From contig CAJTYG010000002.1 in NCBI GenBank assembly GCA_910584155.1, forward strand, positions 164,148-228,147: a stretch of 64,000 nucleotides of DNA, in the 5' to 3' direction. The stretch comes from an uncultured Christensenella sp. (GTDB taxonomy: Bacteria > Bacillota > Clostridia > Christensenellales > CAG-917). Shown piece after piece: positions 43,278 to 53,331 of this stretch. Position 1 is the stretch's first letter, and each line of letters begins with the position of its first letter. Both the position numbers and the translations under genes were made by a program. The notes under the pieces are model-generated. The model was not told the origin of the DNA. It ran no database searches and worked only from the letters and a program-made list of their open reading frames with translations.

Positions 43278-45875
43278 ATGAAAAAGCAATTTTTAAGTGT
43301 ACAAAAGATTATTATAATAATAGCTGTATTTTTATTAACTATAATTGCACTCTCTGGGTTTACTTATAATTCTAATATTGCATTGGCAAATGATGAAAGT
43401 GCTCTAGACCATTCTATTATGGAAATAGAACCCATTCTATATTCAATGCCTGATCGAAGGAATTATGCTACATGGGAGTTTCCACCAACAGATAAAACAG
43501 AGATTGGAACTACTATGGGCAAAATGTATGTAAATGCTTCATCATTTACCCCAATCAATAATTATAATGATATAGCAAAAACATATGCTGTTCGTGGAAC
43601 AGTAAGTTTTACATACAAATTGAACCGTAGCAATTTTAACGTTCATTTAGGTAATGGGTACTGGCTTTCTAATGAAGGCGATAAAGGAGCAGATGGGTAC
43701 AAATTTAATCATCCAGTAGCCAAAGGCACAATATTAGTTGTTGATAGAACAAATGATAGTAAACATGTTAAACTTGATGATAGGCATTTTGATATTTTCA
43801 ACAAGCCTTGGCAGAACGATGAAATAGAGTTTTACACATTTTCAACAAATGATTTAATGTCGGTCAAAAAAATTAGGATATCAATAATCTATGAAATTCA
43901 TAATGACAGAGAATGGCGAAATATTATTGAACAATATAATGTAAATTTGGGCTTAAAACCTGATTTTGCGCTTCACAATATATCTTCGAGCAGTTCTTCT
44001 TTACCCATCATTGAAGGAATTGATTCTTCTATTATCTCTAAGGCAGAGACTCTTGTTAACGATTCAGCGACGCTATCAGGTTTTTCTATCGATACTTGGG
44101 GACGTGAACAAAACTGCAAAGTTTTTTATCAGTTTAATGATGGCTTAGCTTTTCCTGCCGAAAATGGACAGGTTTTTAAAGATCCCGGCAAATACACAAT
44201 ATATGCTATATCAAATATTTTCCCAAGCAATGAAAATGGAATACCTGAAAAAAAGGATGTTTATATCTTACCTGAAATAAACAAGCTAAAAGAATTACTT
44301 TTGGATCCAATATTTCAACGCAATGAGAAATATTACAATAAAGATTCAAAGATTCCTTCATATACTAATTTTTATAACGATTTTATATTAAATATAGAAG
44401 CCAGTGATACAATGGAGATTCAGATGCCGCCTAACATTTGTTATACTCTCCTTACCCCAAATAACGAAAGTTTAAAACTTGAAGAGAATACTGAATTGGC
44501 AAGCGGTACCTATACGCTGTGCCTAAATATAGGCAATGACCAATCAGGAGATATTGTAAAACTGCAATCCAATTTTGTAGTATCTGATTTTGAAAGCAAA
44601 CCAAGTATCAATTATCAAAATTTAAACAAAATCGGTCTTGCAGCGGAACATTATGAAGTTGCACTACAAACATCAGGAGGAGGATATTATATTTTTTGTT
44701 TCGCAAAAAATAGATATGCACAGGCAAAAGAGTTAGCATGGCAGATAGAAGAGAATGCTATTGAATTGCACGATAATATTAAGTATTATCGATCTGCTGA
44801 GAACGCAAATATAAAAACACCATATAAAAATGAAATTCTTTTGCAGGATACAATGCGAGCCTATGTTGATAAAAATGTGGTGCTAAAATTTTTTGATGCC
44901 TCCGATCCCATGTCAAAAACAACAATTGAAAGCGATAGTATTAAAAATTTACAGGAACGATCAACAAAAGAGAGCCTACATATTTTCTCGAATGAAATTG
45001 AACGTGATTATTGTAGAAGCACACAATGCTTTATAGATGAGGAGTTTAAACTAATTAAGGTAGCAGAATTTGAATCGAATCAGGCATACTATTATTCTGT
45101 GTCAAATCCTGATCAACATATCGACATAATATATGATGTGCCACTCATACAGCAAATACCCGCTGATAAATCTGATGTATATCACATTGTTGAAATGGAT
45201 ATTTATAATCATAAAACAGAATATGATTATGTTTATATTCCTAAAATTCAAGCAGCGAATCCTATTGTTATAGATTTAATATCAGAAGAAAGTTATAGCA
45301 AGTTGGATTTTTCAAATAACAATGAAGAAATTGAAGCAATTAATTATGTAGAGATTTCTCTTAATAAGGAAAACAAGCTAACATACAATTCATTAATAAA
45401 GTTCGTAAGCGATGAAGATGATATGTCCAATCAAGTTATAACTTTATTATCCGGAACCAATAAGTTTTTGATTGAACAATCAGGACGTGTGTCAATCGTG
45501 GATTCTACGGGCAATGTATTTAGCTTCCACATTAATATCTCAAAAAAAGTTGAGGAAGTCAAGCCTGATATAAATAAGCCGGCTGAGCCAAATATTCCGC
45601 CTCATTCATCGGATAACAATCCCACACAAAAGCAAGACCCCGAATCAAATGTTGGAAACGGCAATAACAATGCGGGAGGTGGAAATTCGTCTTCGGGAGG
45701 ACTACAAAGCAGCGGAAACGATTCAGGTTCCAAGCATTATAAGGATAGTTACACTAACACGATTCAAGATAATAATGGTTTACCTTTATGGTTAATAATT
45801 CTTCTAGGTTGCATAGGAGGTTTAGTTTTATTAATCATAGTAGCCATAATTATATGGCGTTTATTCTTTCGTTAA
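43278..45875 (+). CDS. Surface protein with signal peptide and C-terminal membrane anchor
   Basis: 865 residues from the ATG at 43278, which is served by AAGGAG; an ATG 7 codons earlier is open. Signal peptide at about 6-36. The ectodomain is beta-rich with no recognised catalytic motif. A Gly/Ser/Asn-rich linker (about 765-825) leads to a transmembrane helix (PLWLIILLGCIGGLVLLIIV) and an RLFFR tail. No LPxTG sorting signal. The toxin lipoprotein follows 15 bases later, so the two are in one operon; the protein may help display or deliver that toxin, but this is inference from position. Confidence 0.68.
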   Translation: MKKQFLSVQKIIIIIAVFLLTIIALSGFTYNSNIALANDESALDHSIMEIEPILYSMPDRRNYATWEFPPTDKTEIGTTMGKMYVNASSFTPINNYNDIAKTYAVRGTVSFTYKLNRSNFNVHLGNGYWLSNEGDKGADGYKFNHPVAKGTILVVDRTNDSKHVKLDDRHFDIFNKPWQNDEIEFYTFSTNDLMSVKKIRISIIYEIHNDREWRNIIEQYNVNLGLKPDFALHNISSSSSSLPIIEGIDSSIISKAETLVNDSATLSGFSIDTWGREQNCKVFYQFNDGLAFPAENGQVFKDPGKYTIYAISNIFPSNENGIPEKKDVYILPEINKLKELLLDPIFQRNEKYYNKDSKIPSYTNFYNDFILNIEASDTMEIQMPPNICYTLLTPNNESLKLEENTELASGTYTLCLNIGNDQSGDIVKLQSNFVVSDFESKPSINYQNLNKIGLAAEHYEVALQTSGGGYYIFCFAKNRYAQAKELAWQIEENAIELHDNIKYYRSAENANIKTPYKNEILLQDTMRAYVDKNVVLKFFDASDPMSKTTIESDSIKNLQERSTKESLHIFSNEIERDYCRSTQCFIDEEFKLIKVAEFESNQAYYYSVSNPDQHIDIIYDVPLIQQIPADKSDVYHIVEMDIYNHKTEYDYVYIPKIQAANPIVIDLISEESYSKLDFSNNNEEIEAINYVEISLNKENKLTYNSLIKFVSDEDDMSNQVITLLSGTNKFLIEQSGRVSIVDSTGNVFSFHINISKKVEEVKPDINKPAEPNIPPHSSDNNPTQKQDPESNVGNGNNNAGGGNSSSGGLQSSGNDSGSKHYKDSYTNTIQDNNGLPLWLIILLGCIGGLVLLIIVAIIIWRLFFR

Positions 45876-45890
45876 AGGAGAATGATTTTT

Positions 45891-48077
45891 ATGAAAAAAA
45901 CAGTAGCAAATATTGTATCAGCAATTATAGTTTGCCTTTTGGTAATTATTTTACTTTTTGGATGTGGGAGCAAAGGCAGTCTGGAAATAAACCAATCTAA
46001 CGGCGGGTTTACGCCTAATGTACCCAACGGCGATATCCAAGATAATAATACGGAGTCATCAAGTTCGAATTTTAACCAAAGCCGCCCTGATGACTCTAAT
46101 ACGAGTATGACTAATGACCCACCAATTAATATTAAACCATATGTGCCTGAGGACTCAACAAAGAGCAAAGATGATGATGCAAATGAGCCTGACATTAAAG
46201 TAGATGCTGATGATAATAAATTGCCAAGCAGTGAAACCACAACAAATGAATTTGCTGATATGGCATTTTCAGCTGGTATTTGGAATGATAGTGCTACATC
46301 TGATAAAGTTAAAGGTTTCACTTTTGCATATTTACGATCTCTAATTGAAAGTTATGGCTATCAAACTTTTATTTGCTGTGCATATTATGGAAAGGAATTT
46401 GATAAATGTGTGATAGGCATAGGTTATACAGATTATACCGAATTTGATACAGTGGATGCTGTTACATATGTAGAGGCAGGTTTCTTATTGCCAACGAATG
46501 ATAACTCACTAAATGAATTAGATTTTGCAAATGGCGCAATAGCTTATGATATTGAAAATGAAAACGCCGAAGAATTAGTCTTTGCTATTAATTATTATCT
46601 AGGCCTAGAGAAAGAGCATTTTATATTTGATAATACTTATATTCAAATTCACAACTATAGCAATTACTGCGTCCAATACTCAACTTATGAAAATAACAAA
46701 AAAAATTATGATTTATCCATAGGAAGCATCTACAATTATGATACAAATGAATATAGATATATATCTAATGTTGGAGATGAATATCATACTTTTGATGGTG
46801 TTAGCTTAATAGAAAAAATTGATTATGAGGCTATTAAAAAAGAATGCGAGGACATCATAAAAACACAAGAAGCTAATGGCTATTCAGTTGAAAACTTTAC
46901 AGTTTTATATATTGCTCCTGAATACATTGAAGAAGCATTAGCTACTGAAACGCTTATTAACGGAATACCCTTATCAGAAATTTTGAGCGTAGAAAATGAA
47001 GACACCTATGTTGAAATAACTGGTACCGGTCAATATACTACGCATGAACAATTTAACTGGAAAAAGTTAGTCGCTAAAATTGGTATAGGTATAGGAATTA
47101 TAATAATTGGTGCCGCAATTGCCCCATTAACAGGCGGTAGCTCGTTTTGGTGTGCCGCAGCTATGATTACAAAAACCGCTATTACGACAGGTTTAATAAG
47201 TGCAGGCGTTACATTATTTTCACGAACAATTTCGGGAGTTATAAAAGGACAATCTTTTATAGACTCATTAAAAAGTGCTGCTATTCAATCGGTATATGCT
47301 TTTGCAGATGGATTCGTAACAGGAGCCGTAATGGGAGCTATTACAGTTGGTTCTGGATTAGTTCAAGCTTGTTTTACAGGTGACACACAAATTTTAGTTC
47401 CGAGTATGGTAGGAGGGATGACATCAGTTGCCATAAAAGACATTACAAATGATGATTATGTCTACTCTTATGATTTTGATTCTGGCAAACTTATACCAGC
47501 AAAAGTACTAGAAACTTATGTGCATGAAACTAATTTGTTGTTAGAAATAACAATAGACAATGAAATCTTAACTACCACCCCAACCCATCCATTTTGGTGT
47601 GTAAATAAAAATGGATGGGTTGAAGCTGGTACATTAAGGTGCGGTGATACTCTACTATCTAACGAGCAAAAAGAAATAATTGTTGATAAAGTGGCTATTC
47701 GTTTGGTAGAAAAACCAATTTTAGTGTATAATCTTAATGTTGAGGGATGTCACAATTATTATGTAGCTAGCAATAATGAATTGAAAGTATTTTGTGTTGT
47801 CCACAATGAATGTTGGAATACAACACGTAAAAATTACTGGAAACAGCAATCAAAGAATCCGTTAAACACAGGGAAATATAAACTTACCCCTGAAAACATA
47901 AAAAGAATGGAATTGGGTAAAGCTCCAATAGGCAATGATGGATATAGTGTCAATTTGCATCATGTATTTGGCAAAAAAGTGGATCAGTATAATTTTATTG
48001 AATTGACAAGAACAGAACATATTCTATTCCATAAAACCTATGGCTATTCAAAATTCATAAATATATTTAATATATAA
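45891..48077 (+). CDS. Lipoprotein polymorphic toxin with Hint and LHH nuclease domains
   Basis: 728 residues from the ATG at 45891, chosen because AGGAG is 11 bases away; the ATG at 45882 is only 2 bases from it. Lipobox LLFGC with Cys at 25. A disordered acidic stretch (to ~120) and an alpha/beta domain follow, then a Gly/Ala-rich hydrophobic region (about 385-493) that may insert into membranes. The pretoxin Hint domain starts at CFTGDTQILV (Cys 494), has TTTPTHPFW and GDTLL motifs, and ends in CVVHN at 639, where autocleavage is expected. The last ~89 residues are an LHH-type nuclease: YSVNLHHVFGKKVDQYNFIE followed by RTEHILFHKTYGY. This order is characteristic of polymorphic toxins. Confidence 0.85.
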   Translation: MKKTVANIVSAIIVCLLVIILLFGCGSKGSLEINQSNGGFTPNVPNGDIQDNNTESSSSNFNQSRPDDSNTSMTNDPPINIKPYVPEDSTKSKDDDANEPDIKVDADDNKLPSSETTTNEFADMAFSAGIWNDSATSDKVKGFTFAYLRSLIESYGYQTFICCAYYGKEFDKCVIGIGYTDYTEFDTVDAVTYVEAGFLLPTNDNSLNELDFANGAIAYDIENENAEELVFAINYYLGLEKEHFIFDNTYIQIHNYSNYCVQYSTYENNKKNYDLSIGSIYNYDTNEYRYISNVGDEYHTFDGVSLIEKIDYEAIKKECEDIIKTQEANGYSVENFTVLYIAPEYIEEALATETLINGIPLSEILSVENEDTYVEITGTGQYTTHEQFNWKKLVAKIGIGIGIIIIGAAIAPLTGGSSFWCAAAMITKTAITTGLISAGVTLFSRTISGVIKGQSFIDSLKSAAIQSVYAFADGFVTGAVMGAITVGSGLVQACFTGDTQILVPSMVGGMTSVAIKDITNDDYVYSYDFDSGKLIPAKVLETYVHETNLLLEITIDNEILTTTPTHPFWCVNKNGWVEAGTLRCGDTLLSNEQKEIIVDKVAIRLVEKPILVYNLNVEGCHNYYVASNNELKVFCVVHNECWNTTRKNYWKQQSKNPLNTGKYKLTPENIKRMELGKAPIGNDGYSVNLHHVFGKKVDQYNFIELTRTEHILFHKTYGYSKFINIFNI

Positions 48078-48093
48078 GTAGAGGTGTTTAATA

Positions 48094-48720
48094 ATGAATA
48101 TTAGTTTAATAGAAGATGTGTTATATAAAAAAATAAATGTCGCTGAATTTTGTCAAATTTTTGAAAGTGATGCAAACATTGCGATAGCTATTAATAATTA
48201 TTATAAATACGTACTCGAAAATAATCTTGTGAACATAGATGAAATTGATATAAATAAAAAAACTTTTAGTGAATACTATTATTTTTATAAGACAACTTAT
48301 GGAATAGTAGGATTCTATAGTAGCATTTATAGTCTGCTATACTCGATATATTGTGCAAAAAATAAAGGTATCCCATTTTGTAAAGACTATCTTGAATTAT
48401 ATGGGATTATCTTACAAATAGTACCTGACTATTTAGATTGCAGTTTTGCAGAAGATTTAGCTCTACAGTTTTGGAATGAAATATCCACAACAAATTCAAA
48501 TAATAAATGCATACAACTATGCAAAACAAAGTTGAAGAATGCTTTTCATATTGAAGGGAATCATTACCCAAGATGGGTGCAAGCAGTAGAATGGCCAATT
48601 AAAAATATGAGACCTCTTTGGTTCAAAGAGCAAAAGCGCAAAAAAGGAACGGAACTTGTTGAATATTATTTTTACGATCCAGATAATTTAGAAGAAATAA
48701 TTATTAAACAATACTATTAA
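48094..48720 (+). CDS. Probable immunity protein for the LHH toxin
   Basis: 208 residues, cytoplasmic (no signal or membrane helix). It starts 16 bases after the toxin. The C-terminal part (YPRWVQAVEWPIKN, then ELVEYYFYDPDNLEEIIIKQ) has the look of an immunity-protein C-terminus (PxWxQxxEWP and a final acidic strand) that occurs next to Gram-positive nuclease toxins. The first 130 residues are helical and divergent. The function is inferred mainly from position and this motif; no biochemical family is certain. A terminator follows. Confidence 0.68.
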   Translation: MNISLIEDVLYKKINVAEFCQIFESDANIAIAINNYYKYVLENNLVNIDEIDINKKTFSEYYYFYKTTYGIVGFYSSIYSLLYSIYCAKNKGIPFCKDYLELYGIILQIVPDYLDCSFAEDLALQFWNEISTTNSNNKCIQLCKTKLKNAFHIEGNHYPRWVQAVEWPIKNMRPLWFKEQKRKKGTELVEYYFYDPDNLEEIIIKQYY

Positions 48721-49123
48721 ATAATACATTTTCAAAAATCGACCCAAATAGACAAAAATAGTAAATTTACAGCCTTGAAATCGTTCAAGGCTTTTTTTAT
48801 TATTATGCTAAGGATGGATATATAGGCTTTATGACAGGAATTCCCCTGCGCTATCAGCCAACAAATTAATGACCAAATTTTCAAATTCAAATATAAACAA
48901 ACACTTTTTCAGCATTGCTAATCAGCAAAGCCACTTACTACTCATTTCCAAATAGTATCTAGCTCCGCAAATGCGGACAATCCTTTTTTAGTCTTTCACG
49001 CAAGGAGTGTGAATGTTATTTTTCGCTAAGCGAAAAAGTAAAGGTTTATATTTGAAATATGTCTATACGTAAAACTGCTTTTTGAAACTAAAAACTATAA
49101 AAAATTCAAAAAGGAGTTAAAAA
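48721..49123. other. Intergenic region between the toxin module and the transfer genes; candidate oriT
   Basis: About 400 bases with no convincing gene. After the toxin-unit terminator there is a short open tail, YAKDGYIGFMTGIPLRYQPTN then stop (48804-48869), without a start, possibly a gene remnant. Small hairpins follow: TCCGCA/TGCGGA near 48964-48977 and TTTTTCGCT/AGCGAAAAA at 49019-49037. The location upstream of the relaxase operon fits an oriT, but I cannot point to a nic site. Confidence 0.4.
48771..48799 (+). terminator. Terminator of the toxin-immunity unit
   Basis: AGCCTTGA/TCAAGGCT stem (48771-48778 with 48785-48792) and a run of T. Confidence 0.88.
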
Positions 49124-49582
49124 ATGATTAATATTAGATACAAGCTATCAACAGGCAAAATTATTATTGTTGAAGTCACAGAAGAAGTAGCACATTATAT
49201 AGAGGACTGCATAGCAGAAGATAAACGCATTCAATGGCGAGAGGAAAAAAGAAAAGACCTCTCGTTTGAATATTTAGAGAAAATAAACTCACAAATTGCT
49301 GACACTGCCCCAACACCTTTACAGGTTTTAGAGCAAAAAGAATGTCACGATTTTTACACTTGGGATTTGCCGTTGCCGGACAAGCTCAAGATTGTTTTAA
49401 TTTTGCACTATCAATATGAGTTAACCGTGCGTGAGATAGCAAGCAAGTTGCAAATACCAAAGTCCACCGCCCACCATAGACTGAAAAAAGCCTTAGAAAT
49501 TTTGAAAGTTGGACAAAACGGCCTCTCTAATTCCGTATACAGTGTGGGGCTTAATGCCAAACAGAATAAAACGGGGGACTAA
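49124..49582 (+). CDS. Sigma-70 region 4-like regulator
   Basis: 152 residues. The C-terminal half carries a sigma region 4 helix-turn-helix: LPLPDKLKIVLILHYQYELT then VREIASKLQIPKSTAHHRLKKALEILK. The N-terminal part has no sigma region 2. Such proteins are common in Firmicute conjugative elements and are thought to control transfer genes. AAGGAG ribosome site. First gene of the transfer operon, 3 bases before the XRE-like gene. Confidence 0.78.
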   Translation: MINIRYKLSTGKIIIVEVTEEVAHYIEDCIAEDKRIQWREEKRKDLSFEYLEKINSQIADTAPTPLQVLEQKECHDFYTWDLPLPDKLKIVLILHYQYELTVREIASKLQIPKSTAHHRLKKALEILKVGQNGLSNSVYSVGLNAKQNKTGD

Positions 49583-49585
49583 AAG

Positions 49586-49816
49586 ATGTATATTTACGAA
49601 GATAGGCTTAAAAAGTTTTTGGCGAATCAAGGTTGGTCGGCACAGCGGTTTGCAGACGAATTGGGCGTGGAGCTAAGCGAGGTAGAAAAAATGCTTAAAG
49701 GCGAATACATAGGAGTTGACACGGCAAGAAAATTCATTATGTATTTTAAGATTCCGCTTGTGCTTGCATACATAGACTTTGACAAGACAGGCGTAGAAAA
49801 TCCGTTTGCAGAATGA
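49586..49816 (+). CDS. XRE-like helix-turn-helix protein
   Basis: 76 residues. Residues 8-55 (LKKFLANQGWSAQRFADELG then ELSEVEKMLKGEYIGVDTAR) fit a small lambda-repressor-like domain. Its stop overlaps the next start (ATGA). Probably a regulator of the transfer operon; the target is unknown. Confidence 0.65.
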   Translation: MYIYEDRLKKFLANQGWSAQRFADELGVELSEVEKMLKGEYIGVDTARKFIMYFKIPLVLAYIDFDKTGVENPFAE

Positions 49817-50169
49817 AATACATAATTAGACTTTACGACAGCGAGCTGGACAAGCAAGTGCAAGAGAGTTATCAAAAGCAAAAAGTTCAATTCCCAAGTA
49901 TGAACGCATACTTGACAGAGCTGATACGAGCGGGGCTTAATAGCCCCGTTCGTCATAGCGAGGATAACACCGAACAATTGCTTGAAACCGCAATAAACAC
50001 CTTGATTGTCGGCTTTGAAAAGCAAGAAAAAGACAGCGATATTATCATTCGTCTGCTATCGTCTATTTATGCCTTAGCCCTTGCCAAAAATGAAGAAGGC
50101 TACCTGTCAAGGCAAAAGGTTGAAAGCGGCTTTTATGACGATCTTCCCAAGAGGTTTGAAGATAAATGA
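49813..50169 (+). CDS. Putative relaxosome accessory protein
   Basis: 118 residues, overlapping the XRE-like gene by 4 bases and the relaxase gene by 4 bases. The first strand MKYIIRLYDSELDKQVQES followed by NAYLTELIRAGL looks like a ribbon-helix-helix DNA-binding start, as in MobC-type accessory proteins. The tail is charged and helical. The position immediately before the relaxase supports the assignment. Confidence 0.55.
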   Translation: MKYIIRLYDSELDKQVQESYQKQKVQFPSMNAYLTELIRAGLNSPVRHSEDNTEQLLETAINTLIVGFEKQEKDSDIIIRLLSSIYALALAKNEEGYLSRQKVESGFYDDLPKRFEDK

Positions 50170-51362
50170 GGGTGCCGAACGTCAACGCTTTCTTGCACTT
50201 CTACCAACCTGAACCGCCGCCGCATTTGAAAGATAAGGCTCGTGAACGATACATACAAAAACACAAATTCTATTCTTGCAACTCAGACAATGGCTATGAT
50301 TATGTCAACTATGTCAATACAGGCTCAAAGAATAAGGCGGACTACGTTGAGTATTCGGGTGATAATGAAAAATCAAAAGGTTTGTTTTCTGCTAACGGCA
50401 AACTAACTAAAAAAGAGAAAAAAGAACTCAAGCAGCAACTGAGAGATACCAAGAGTGTGATATGGGATCTTGTAGTAAGCTTCAAACCTGAATTTGGTCA
50501 AAAATACTGTAATGACTATGAAAGCGCTTATGCAATCATTAAAACAGTTATACCTAAATTTTTGAAGCGAGCGGGCTTTAACCCTGACAATATAGTTTGG
50601 TATGCGGGATTGCACGAGAATAAGCACCACCGCCACGTCCATATTTCATTCTTCGAAAAAGAGCCGAAACGCTATCACGCAAAAGATAAAGAATTGCACT
50701 ATTCTGAGGGATATATACCGCAATCTTGCCTAACCTATCTCAAAATACAGACTGAGCAAAAAGCAACAGACATAACCGCTGAACTTAAAGCACTTAGAAA
50801 AGAGATTACAATCGCCCACAAAGCAAGCATAAGCAATAATATCAGGTATCAATCTGAATTTAGAAAAGGTCTTGCAGAGCTTATGATTGAGTTGCCTAAA
50901 AGCGGCCGTTTGGGATACGACAGTGACAATATGACAAGTGTCAGACCGAAAGTCGATAAACTCATCGATTGTGTGATTAAAAGCGATAAAAACGCTTTAC
51001 AGGCGTTCAATGCCTTTAATTCTGCATTGCAAGCACGGGATATTAAAACCCGTGAAATGCTTGCTCGAAACAAAGTAAATGAGAAGTCATGGTCTCAATA
51101 TATGGTTGCTGAAAAATACCTTGCCGATGTTTACCGTAGGCTTGGCAATCAAGTAATAAATGCGGTGCGTGTGTTTAGACAAGACGAAATCTCTGCACGC
51201 AGCCATATAGTAAGAAAACGTATTGAAAATGCAAGAGAACAACGCCTATTGGGCTACTCTATCAAGCTGCAAACAAGTTTAGAAACAGACGCTATACTCG
51301 CTTTCAACGAGTATATGAAAGAGCTTGAACAAAGCAAGGACTTCGTAAATGAAACATATTAA
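50166..51362 (+). CDS. MobL-type relaxase
   Basis: 398 residues. The HUH motif is GLHENKHHRHVHISFFEKEP at about 147-166 and the N-terminal region DYVNYVNTGSKNKADYVEYS and LRDTKSVIWDLVVSF is typical of MobL relaxases of Firmicute plasmids and integrative elements. It nicks oriT and pilots the strand to the recipient. The nicking Tyr is not certain by eye (candidates near the N-terminus). Overlaps the accessory gene by 4 bases and virD4 by 14. Confidence 0.82.
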   Translation: MRVPNVNAFLHFYQPEPPPHLKDKARERYIQKHKFYSCNSDNGYDYVNYVNTGSKNKADYVEYSGDNEKSKGLFSANGKLTKKEKKELKQQLRDTKSVIWDLVVSFKPEFGQKYCNDYESAYAIIKTVIPKFLKRAGFNPDNIVWYAGLHENKHHRHVHISFFEKEPKRYHAKDKELHYSEGYIPQSCLTYLKIQTEQKATDITAELKALRKEITIAHKASISNNIRYQSEFRKGLAELMIELPKSGRLGYDSDNMTSVRPKVDKLIDCVIKSDKNALQAFNAFNSALQARDIKTREMLARNKVNEKSWSQYMVAEKYLADVYRRLGNQVINAVRVFRQDEISARSHIVRKRIENAREQRLLGYSIKLQTSLETDAILAFNEYMKELEQSKDFVNETY

Positions 51363-53331
51363 GTGGCAAGTGGTTTTAGGACTGATAATAGCAGCAGTTT
51401 TAATATATCTTTTTTCATTTTTATTCAACTGCTTTACAAGCAATCATTTTATCTTTCAATTTAATTTGAAGTTGCTATTTGACACCAAAACCTTTATATA
51501 TTCGGCGGCGCTTGACAGTATAGCTCTACTAATCTTTTTGAGCTATGAATACAAGCACTTTTGGAACAAACGGGCAAGGACGATTATCAAGGGAAAAACG
51601 GACAAAATTGTGGGCAATCTTGAAAATTCGCACTTTCAAACTGAAAGCGAACTACAACACAATTTCAGGTCCTGCGCACTTGAAACCTTGCCCGTTACAG
51701 AGGCAGGAATACCAATAAAAGCCACAGAAGAAAAAAACACTATTAAAGTGTTATTGGCAGAGCCGTCGCATACTCTTGCGATAGGTACAACAGGCTCAGG
51801 CAAAACAACCGCATTTGTAGACCCAACTATACAAATTCTGTCACGAACAAAAAACAAGCCCTCGATGATTATTGCCGATCCTAAGGGCGAACTGTATGCA
51901 CGGCATGCGAGCACTCTTGTAAAACGTGGCTATGATATACAGATTTTGGACTTACGAAACCCATTTAATTCCGCTCGTTGGAATCCTCTAGAAACCGTCT
52001 TTGATTTGCACGAAAAAGCCAAACAATCAGACGACACCGAAGCTCAGACTTTAGAGGACAAAGCTTATGACATTTTGAATGACATAGCAATAGGTTTATG
52101 CCCAATAACAAACAAAGAAGAACCTATATGGGAGACGGGGGCAAAAAATCTCACTTTGGGAGCTTTGCTCGGAATGTTACATGATGAGCATATGACAAAA
52201 GATAAATTTAATTTTTATAACCTAAATCGTTTAGTGCGATTAAAAGAAAGGAACCTGCACAAATATTTTAGTAACTGCAAAAGCGAGCCAGCACGCAATT
52301 TAGCTAATCAAGTGCTAAACAGTGCCGACAAAACAAAAGCGTCTTATATGTCAACGATTGCCGATAAACTAAGTGTTTTTAACGACAATTCAATTTGTGC
52401 GTTTACTTCTCAAAACGAAGTTAATTTTAATAAAATTATTGATAAACCAAGTGCTTTGTTTTTACAAATACCTGATGAGAAAATAGGAAGGCATTCGATA
52501 GCGTCATTATTTATCTCACAAGCCTATAAAAATTTTGTTGCAATCGCAAATGAGAGCGAAGATAAACGACTGCCCCGCTCTGTCTATTTTATATTAGACG
52601 AGTTTGGAAATCTGCCAGCTATCCCTAATGCCGAGCAAATGATAACTGTCGGTCGTTCACGCAACATTTGGTTTATACTCGTCGTGCAATCCTACACACA
52701 GCTATACAACATTTACGGTCACAATACTGCCGACACAATCCGTTCAAATTGCAATATTCAAATCTTTATTGGAACTAATGACGAAAAAACAACAAACGAG
52801 TTTTCTAAATTATGCGGGAACTATACTGTTGACGCAACATCGGTGGGGACCAATCCCAAAGATACAGAAATAAGCCCGCACATATCACTTAAAGAAAGAC
52901 CGCTTATTTATCCAAGTGAACTTGCTCAACTCAATAATGGGAAATCTATTGGGAATGCTATTGTAAGTGTGTTTGGTTATGCCCCGATAAAAACTAAATT
53001 CACACCGTCATTTAAGACGGCTCTTTATAGGCTTATACCTAAAAGCCAAAAGCTCTTGCAACCACGTTATTTTGACGCAAAGAGTTGTGAGTTTGAATTT
53101 AATAAAGAGTGCGAAATTTCACCGCTTGAAGAAAAATATACCGAAGAAATCAAGGAACAAATTTTGAAGCTTGATTGTCTGCAAGAAGATAGTAAAGTTT
53201 ACATTCTCAATCTTTTAGAAAAAGAAATGTATAGCCGAATAATATCGATCTTGCAAGCGTCGTTGGACTATGCCTCGCCACAGCAGGCCGAGCGTATTAG
53301 AAAGATTATAGATAGTATTTCCGAGTTATGA
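51349..53331 (+). CDS. virD4: VirD4/TraG-type coupling ATPase
   Basis: 660 residues. Two N-terminal membrane helices (about 7-27 and 45-62), Walker A in IGTTGSGKTTAFVDPTIQIL near 144-163, MIIADPKGELYARHA, and Walker B in YFILDEFGNLPAIPN near 410, with QSYTQLYNIYG. It links the relaxosome to the secretion channel. No ribosome site is obvious because the start lies in the end of the relaxase gene. Next gene overlaps by 4 bases. Confidence 0.93.
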   Translation: MKHIKWQVVLGLIIAAVLIYLFSFLFNCFTSNHFIFQFNLKLLFDTKTFIYSAALDSIALLIFLSYEYKHFWNKRARTIIKGKTDKIVGNLENSHFQTESELQHNFRSCALETLPVTEAGIPIKATEEKNTIKVLLAEPSHTLAIGTTGSGKTTAFVDPTIQILSRTKNKPSMIIADPKGELYARHASTLVKRGYDIQILDLRNPFNSARWNPLETVFDLHEKAKQSDDTEAQTLEDKAYDILNDIAIGLCPITNKEEPIWETGAKNLTLGALLGMLHDEHMTKDKFNFYNLNRLVRLKERNLHKYFSNCKSEPARNLANQVLNSADKTKASYMSTIADKLSVFNDNSICAFTSQNEVNFNKIIDKPSALFLQIPDEKIGRHSIASLFISQAYKNFVAIANESEDKRLPRSVYFILDEFGNLPAIPNAEQMITVGRSRNIWFILVVQSYTQLYNIYGHNTADTIRSNCNIQIFIGTNDEKTTNEFSKLCGNYTVDATSVGTNPKDTEISPHISLKERPLIYPSELAQLNNGKSIGNAIVSVFGYAPIKTKFTPSFKTALYRLIPKSQKLLQPRYFDAKSCEFEFNKECEISPLEEKYTEEIKEQILKLDCLQEDSKVYILNLLEKEMYSRIISILQASLDYASPQQAERIRKIIDSISEL

